Below, one piece after another: positions 58,308 through 64,000 of a stretch of DNA of 64,000 nt. Source of the DNA: Gari tellinella (Eukaryota > Mollusca > Bivalvia > Cardiida > Psammobiidae); the NCBI GenBank assembly GCA_922989275.2, contig OV277864.1:62001-126000 (forward strand), given 5' to 3'. The stretch's first letter is position 1. Every line of letters begins with the position of its first letter. The position numbers and the translations under genes are program-made. The notes beneath the pieces were generated by a model, which saw nothing but the letters and a program-made list of their open reading frames with translations, was not told the DNA's origin and did not search any database.

Positions 58308-59302
58308 CTTGAATAGTTGTAGCTATAGCAAGACAATGATGAATTGGATAGAAGTTTCGCATATTTATACAATAAATCGCAGAGACTGGAAGTCAAAGAT
58401 GCCAGTGCCATTCTGACACACGAGAATGTAACAGTAGAATGACTGAGTTGACACTTAGCTAATTAGCACGGGTCGTTAAACAAACAACACCATGCGGTAA
58501 TCGATATGCAATCATAGCGCGAAACTGATTAGATTAGGATGTTTTCGCAAAGTGTTTATGAGCGATCATCCATTCATGCATGAACATAATACACAATTGA
58601 AAAAAGAAATATTAAATTTTCAACGCTGATGGGTTTGGTCTGAAAACGACCAAAAATTATAATTATTCTAACCATCAACCCGCACACCCATCCCCCATAT
58701 TTCTCTATAATTTAGTTGTCTTGTAATTGTATCATAATTGTAAATGAAATGTTTAAACATATTTATTATAAAATTGTTGTAAAAATGTTTGGAAGTTGTA
58801 AAAGCAAAAACATTATATGTACTTGCTAACAGCAGTTTCAGATATTAAGTGAAATGATGTTGAGTGTACGTGTGGGGTGGGGGAGGGAGGGTTAATTACC
58901 GCGATTACGCTTAAAATGATGATAATGTTAATAAACTCTGTCTTTTGTAAATTCCTACTAAATAATATTTAATAACTGGCAGCTGTAGTTGATCTACTTA
59001 TAAACTATATAGAAGTAGTAGTAGTAATAGTTGTTGTTGTTGTAATTCTGGTGGTAGTCGTAGTAGTAGCAGCAACATTCATAGAAGTAGTAGTTGTAGT
59101 AGTAGTAACAGTAGTATTGTTGCAATTATGGTAGAAGTAGTAGTTGTAGTAGTAGTAGTAGAAGTAGTAGTAGTAGAAGTAGTAGAAGTTGTAGTAGTAG
59201 AAGTAGTAATAGTAGTAGAAATAGTTGTAGTAGTAATAGTAGTAGTAGTAGTAGTAGTAATAGTAGTAGTTGATGTTGTTGTTATTTTGGAAGTTGTAGC
59301 AA

Positions 59303-59338
<36 letters not shown>

Positions 59339-59570
59339 ATTCAGTAGCAGTAGTAGTTGTTGTTTTTTATAATGTTGGTAGTAGTAGTAGTAGAATCGAA
59401 TAGGTATTAATAGAGACCGGTAGCTGTTATTGTTAACAATAACTTTGTGGGGTAAGGGAATTCTTTGGAATTGTGTTTGTAAACTCTGAGAGATATATCT
59501 TTCTAGACATTTGTTGGCTCTGAAAAGGGCCGTTTGTGGAAAACGACTTGCGGTTTATATCCATGACTCA

Positions 59571-59903
59571 CTAGTAGTCAGAATCAGAAGAGTACTCCGA
59601 ATCTGATCCGGAGACAATTTCTACAGACTCGTCAAACATGTCTCTCCGTAGCTGTGCCACTTGGTCTGCTTTGATGTAGGCGTAGTCGTAGAACATGTTT
59701 CGTGCGCCTTCAACGACTGCCAGCTTCAGGCGAAGATTGTAACGAAAGGCCTTGTTGTTGCTTCGTTTCGCCATCTTGTAGCGTTTCTGTACGTCTCCAA
59801 GCCGCTGGTTCAGCAGAACTATCTGGTCGCAGGCTTTGCGGAAGCGTCGCTCAGCATCACAAAGAGTGTGGCGTTTGTCGAGAGATTGGATTCTGGAAGG
59901 CAT
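59571..59903 (-). CDS. Array gene, copy 34
   Basis: Unit 34 (58907-60506, 1600 bp). Consensus protein. A change just past the stop codon (gactcactag, plus strand) is shared with unit 36, and a TTAG duplication at the upstream palindrome with units 35 and 36. The stem-loop is at 59516-59531 and TATA at 59958-59965. Confidence 0.85.
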   Translation of the reverse strand: MPSRIQSLDKRHTLCDAERRFRKACDQIVLLNQRLGDVQKRYKMAKRSNNKAFRYNLRLKLAVVEGARNMFYDYAYIKADQVAQLRRDMFDESVEIVSGSDSEYSSDSDY

Positions 59904-61158
59904 CTTGAATAGTTGTAGCTATAGCAAGACAATGATGAATTGGATAGAAGTTTCGCATATTTATACAATAAATCGCAGAGACTGGAAGTCAAAGATGCCA
60001 GTGCCATTCTGACACACGAGAATGTAACAGTAGAATGACTGAGTTGACACTTAGTTAGCTAATTAGCACGGGTCGTTAAACAAACAACACCATGCGGTAA
60101 TCGATATGCAATCATAGCGCGAAACTGATTAGATTAGGATGTTTTCGCAAAGTGTTTATGAGCGATCATCCATTCATGCATGAACATAATACACAATTGA
60201 AAAAAGAAATATTAAATTTTCAACGCTGATGGGTTTGGTCTGAAAACGGCCAAAAATTATAATTATTCTAACCATCAACCCGCACACCCATCCCCCATAT
60301 TTCTCTATAATTTAGTTGTCTTGTAATTGTATCATAATTGTAAATGAAATGTTTAAACATATTTATTATAAAATTGTTGTAAAAATGTTTGGAAGTTGTA
60401 AAAGCAAAAACATTATATGTACTTGCTAACAGCAGTTTCAGATATTAAGTGAAATGATGTTGAGTGTACGTGTGGGGTGGGGGAGGGAGGGTTAATTACC
60501 GCGATTACGCTTAAAATGATGATAATGTTAATAAACTCTGTCTTTTGTAAATTCCTACTAAATAATATTTAATAACTGGCAGCTGTAGTTGATCTACTTA
60601 TAAACTATATAGAAGTAGTAGTAGTAATAGTTGTTGTTGTTGTAATTCTGGTGGTAGTCGTAGTAGTAGCAGCAACATTCATAGAAGTAGTAGTTGTAGT
60701 AGTAGTAACAGTAGTATTGTTGCAATTATGGTAGAAGTAGTAGTTGTAGTAGTAGTAGTAGAAGTAGTAGTAGTAGAAGTAGTAGAAGTTGTAGTAGTAG
60801 AAGTAGTAATAGTAGTAGAAATAGTTGTAGTAGTAATAGTAGTAGTAGTAGTAATAATAGTAGTAGTTGATGTTGTTGTTATTTTGGAAGTTGTAGCAAT
60901 AGTAGTAGTAGTAGTAGTAGTAGTAGATTCAGTAGCAGTAGTAGTTGTTGTTTTTTATAATGTTGGTAGTAGTAGTAGTAGAATCGAATAGGTATTAATA
61001 GAGACCGGTAGCTGTTATTGTTAACAATAACTTTGTGGGGTAAGGGAATTCTTTGGAATTGTGTTTGTAAACTCTGAGAGATATATCTTTCTAGACATTT
61101 GTTGGCTCTGAAAAGGGCCGTTTGTGGAAAACGACTTGCGGTTTATATCCATGACTAA

Positions 61159-61491
61159 CTAGTAGTCAGAATCAGAAGAGTACTCCGAATCTGATCCGGA
61201 GACAATTTCTACAGACTCGTCAAACATGTCTCTCCGTAGCTGTGCCACTTGGTCTGCTTTGATGTAGGCGTAGTCGTAGAACATGTTTCGTGCGCCTTCA
61301 ACGACTGCCAGCTTCAGGCGAAGATTGTAACGAAAGGCCTTGTTGTTGTTTCGTTTCGCCATCTTGTAGCGTTTCTGTACGTCTCCAAGCCGCTGGTTCA
61401 GCAGAACTATCTGGTCGCAGGCTTTGCGGAAGCGTCGCTCAGCATCACAAAGAGTGTGGCGTTTGTCGAGAGATTGGATTCTGGAAGGCAT
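61159..61491 (-). CDS. Array gene, copy 35 (S48N)
   Basis: Unit 35 (60507-62094, 1588 bp). Ser48 is changed to Asn, the residue that is Gly in copy 14. The stem-loop is at 61104-61119 and TATA at 61546-61553. Confidence 0.85.
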   Translation of the reverse strand: MPSRIQSLDKRHTLCDAERRFRKACDQIVLLNQRLGDVQKRYKMAKRNNNKAFRYNLRLKLAVVEGARNMFYDYAYIKADQVAQLRRDMFDESVEIVSGSDSEYSSDSDY

Positions 61492-62487
61492 CTTGAATAG
61501 TTGTAGCTATAGCAAGACAATGATGAATTGGATAGAAGTTTCGCATATTTATACAATAAATCGCAGAGACTGGAAGTCAAAGATGCCAGTGCCATTCTGA
61601 CACACGAGAATGTAACAGTAGAATGACTGAGTTGACACTTAGTTAGCTAATTAGCACGGGTCGTTAAACAAACAACACCATGCGGTAATCGATATGCAAT
61701 CATAGCGCGAAACTGATTAGATTAGGATGTTTTCGCAAAGTGTTTATGAGCGATCATCCATTCATGCATGAACATAATACACAATTGAAAAAAGAAATAT
61801 TAAATTTTCAACGCTGATGGGTTTGGTCTGAAAACGGCCAAAAATTATAATTATTCTAACCATCAACCCGCACACCCATCCCCCATATTTCTCTATAATT
61901 TAGTTGTCTTGTAATTGTATCATAATTGTAAATGAAATGTTTAAACATATTTATTATAAAATTGTTGTAAAAATGTTTGGAAGTTGTAAAAGCAAAAACA
62001 TTATATGTACTTGCTAACAGCAGTTTCAGATATTAAGTGAAATGATGTTGAGTGTACGTGTGGGGTGGGGGAGGGAGGGTTAATTACCGCGATTACGCTT
62101 AAAATGATGATAATGTTAATAAACTCTGTCTTTTGTAAATTCCTACTAAATAATATTTAATAACTGGCAGCTGTAGTTGATCTACTTATAAACTATATAG
62201 AAGTAGTAGTAGTAATAGTTGTTGTTGTTGTAATTCTGGTGGTAGTCGTAGTAGTAGCAGCAACATTCATAGAAGTAGTAGTTGTAGTAGTAGTAACAGT
62301 AGTATTGTTGCAATTATGGTAGAAGTAGTAGTTGTAGTAGAAGTAGTAGAAGTAGTAGTAGTAGAAGTAGTAGAAGTTGTAGTAGTAGAAGTAGTAATAG
62401 TAGTAGAAATAGTTGTAGTAGTAATAGTAGTAGTAGTAGTAATAATAGTAGTAGTTGATGTTGTTGTTATTTTGGAAGTTGTAGCAA

Positions 62488-62520
<33 letters not shown>

Positions 62521-62752
62521 ATTCAGTAGCAGTAGTAGTTGTTGTTTTTTATAATGTTGGTAGTAGTAGTAGTAGAATCGAATAGGTATTAATAGAGACC
62601 GGTAGCTGTTATTGTTAACAATAACTTTGTGGGGTAAGGGAATTCTTTGGAATTGTGTTTGTAAACTCTGAGAGATATATCTTTCTAGACATTTGTTGGC
62701 TCTGAAAAGGGCCGTTTGTGGAAAACGACTTGCGGTTTATATCCATGACTCA

Positions 62753-63085
62753 CTAGTAGTCAGAATCAGAAGAGTACTCCGAATCTGATCCGGAGACAAT
62801 TTCTACAGACTCGTCAAACATGTCTCTCCGTAGCTGTGCCACTTGGTCTGCTTTGATGTAGGCGTAGTCGTAGAACATGTTTCGTGCGCCTTCAACGACT
62901 GCCAGCTTCAGGCGAAGATTGTAACGAAAGGCCTTGTTGTTGCTTCGTTTCGCCATCTTGTAGCGTTTCTGTACGTCTCCAAGCCGCTGGTTCAGCAGAA
63001 CTATCTGGTCGCAGGCTTTGCGGAAGCGTCGCTCAGCATCACAAAGAGTGTGGCGTTTGTCGAGAGATTGGATTCTGGAAGGCAT
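62753..63085 (-). CDS. Array gene, copy 36
   Basis: Unit 36 (62095-63688, 1594 bp). Consensus protein. The stem-loop is at 62698-62713 and TATA at 63140-63147. It has a private ctgccacacg change in the promoter near 63194. Confidence 0.85.
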   Translation of the reverse strand: MPSRIQSLDKRHTLCDAERRFRKACDQIVLLNQRLGDVQKRYKMAKRSNNKAFRYNLRLKLAVVEGARNMFYDYAYIKADQVAQLRRDMFDESVEIVSGSDSEYSSDSDY

Positions 63086-63688
63086 CTTGAATAGTTGTAG
63101 CTATAGCAAGACAATGATGAATTGGATAGAAGTTTCGCATATTTATACAATAAATCGCAGAGACTGGAAGTCAAAGATGCCAGTGCCATTCTGCCACACG
63201 AGAATGTAACAGTAGAATGACTGAGTTGACACTTAGTTAGCTAATTAGCACGGGTCGTTAAACAAACAACACCATGCGGTAATCGATATGCAATCATAGC
63301 GCGAAACTGATTAGATTAGGATGTTTTCGCAAAGTGTTTATGAGCGATCATCCATTCATGCATGAACATAATACACAATTGAAAAAAGAAATATTAAATT
63401 TTCAACGCTGATGGGTTTGGTCTGAAAACGGCCAAAAATTATAATTATTCTAACCATCAACCCGCACACCCATCCCCCATATTTCTCTATAATTTAGTTG
63501 TCTTGTAATTGTATCATAATTGTAAATGAAATGTTTAAACATATTTATTATAAAATTGTTGTAAAAATGTTTGGAAGTTGTAAAAGCAAAAACATTATAT
63601 GTACTTGCTAACAGCAGTTTCAGATATTAAGTGAAATGATGTTGAGTGTACGTGTGGGGTGGGGGAGGGAGGGTTAATTACCGCGATT

Positions 63689-64000
63689 ACGCTTAAAATG
63701 ATGATAATGTTAATAAACTCTGTCTTTTGTAAATTCCTACTAAATAATATTTAATAACTGGCAGCTGTAGTTGATCTACTTATAAACTATATAGAAGTAG
63801 TAGTAGTAATAGTTGTTGTTGTTGTAATTCTGGTGGTAGTCGTAGTAGTAGCAGCAACATTCATAGAAGTAGTAGTTGTAGTAGTAGTAACAGTAGTATT
63901 GTTGCAATTATGGTAGAAGTAGTAGTTGTAGTAGAAGTAGTAGAAGTAGTAGTAGTAGAAGTAGTAGAAGTTGTAGTAGTAGAAGTAGTAATTGTAGTAG
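63689..64000. repeat. Partial array unit 37 (microsatellite part only)
   Basis: The window ends inside the TAG/GTA tract of the next unit, before its gene. It shares the GTAGAAGTAGTAGAAG variant with unit 36 and ends in a private ATTGTAGTAG variant. Confidence 0.95.

Larger units (their letters stand above)
57305..64000. repeat. Tandem gene array, block B (units 33-37)
   Basis: The same array resumes in phase after the 6.1-kb insertion. The first bases, ATTACCGCGATT, complete the unit interrupted at 51211, so the two blocks are one array split by an insertion. Units begin at 57317, 58907, 60507, 62095 and 63689; the last is cut by the window edge. Units 34-36 share a TTAG duplication next to the GCTAATTAGC palindrome that is absent from block A. 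Units 35 and 36 share a TAATAATAG interruption in the microsatellite, and 36 and 37 share a GTAGAAGTAGTAGAAG variant. These private variants show that local homogenisation differs along the array. Confidence 0.97.

Noticed and set aside
1..64000. Core or linker histone cluster
   Set aside because: Only one gene per unit, and its product has no H1, H2A, H2B, H3 or H4 sequence that I recognise; only the flanking signals are histone-like.

Overview
The window is eukaryotic, from an invertebrate and most likely a mollusc. That guess rests on the AT-rich intergenic DNA, abundant trinucleotide microsatellites, a GGAYGGAC-rich repeat ending in a CCCC/GGGG hairpin near 55.9-56.0 kb, and histone-type animal RNA-processing signals. 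I cannot name the species. Nothing looks bacterial, viral or organellar.

About 57.9 kb of the 64 kb is one head-to-tail tandem array of a ~1.59-kb unit (1-51211 and 57305-64000): 36 complete units and one partial unit, all in the same orientation and nearly identical. The array runs off both window edges. Each unit carries one intronless minus-strand gene for a 110-residue protein that I do not recognise. It has a basic, helix-rich body and a Ser/Asp/Glu tail. 34 copies are intact. Copies 6 and 8 share a nonsense mutation at codon 76.

The main discovery lies in the flanks of this gene. About 40 nt after the stop codon is a sequence matching the replication-dependent histone 3' stem-loop (GGCCCTTTTCAGAGCC). 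Nine nt later comes a purine-rich element (CTAGAAAGA) like the histone downstream element that pairs with U7 snRNA. No AATAAA lies nearby. Upstream are a TATA box (TATAAATA), a well-spaced initiator, a ~30-nt leader and a perfect E2F site (TTTCGCGC). So a non-histone-looking gene appears to be amplified in tandem, regulated and 3'-processed like an S-phase histone gene. The rest of each unit is a TAG/GTA microsatellite downstream of the gene, AT-rich spacer and a strong G-quadruplex motif.

Unit-specific variants recur at a spacing of two units in many places (3/5, 6/8, 7/9, 11/13, 12/14, 23/25/27, 30/32, 34/36). This suggests a dimeric exchange or amplification unit.

Two insertions interrupt the array. 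In unit 24 a 431-bp retroposon-like element (37548-37978, 11-bp target duplication) sits between the TATA box and the start site, in sense with the gene. Its 5' part is strongly self-complementary. At 51212-57304 two head-to-tail elements share their 5' ~592 bp and 3' ~154 bp but differ inside. They have asymmetric inverted repeats and internal minisatellites, and entered the array without loss of array sequence, which fits a non-autonomous rolling-circle (Helentron/HINE-like) element. Their interior holds no gene that I can support.
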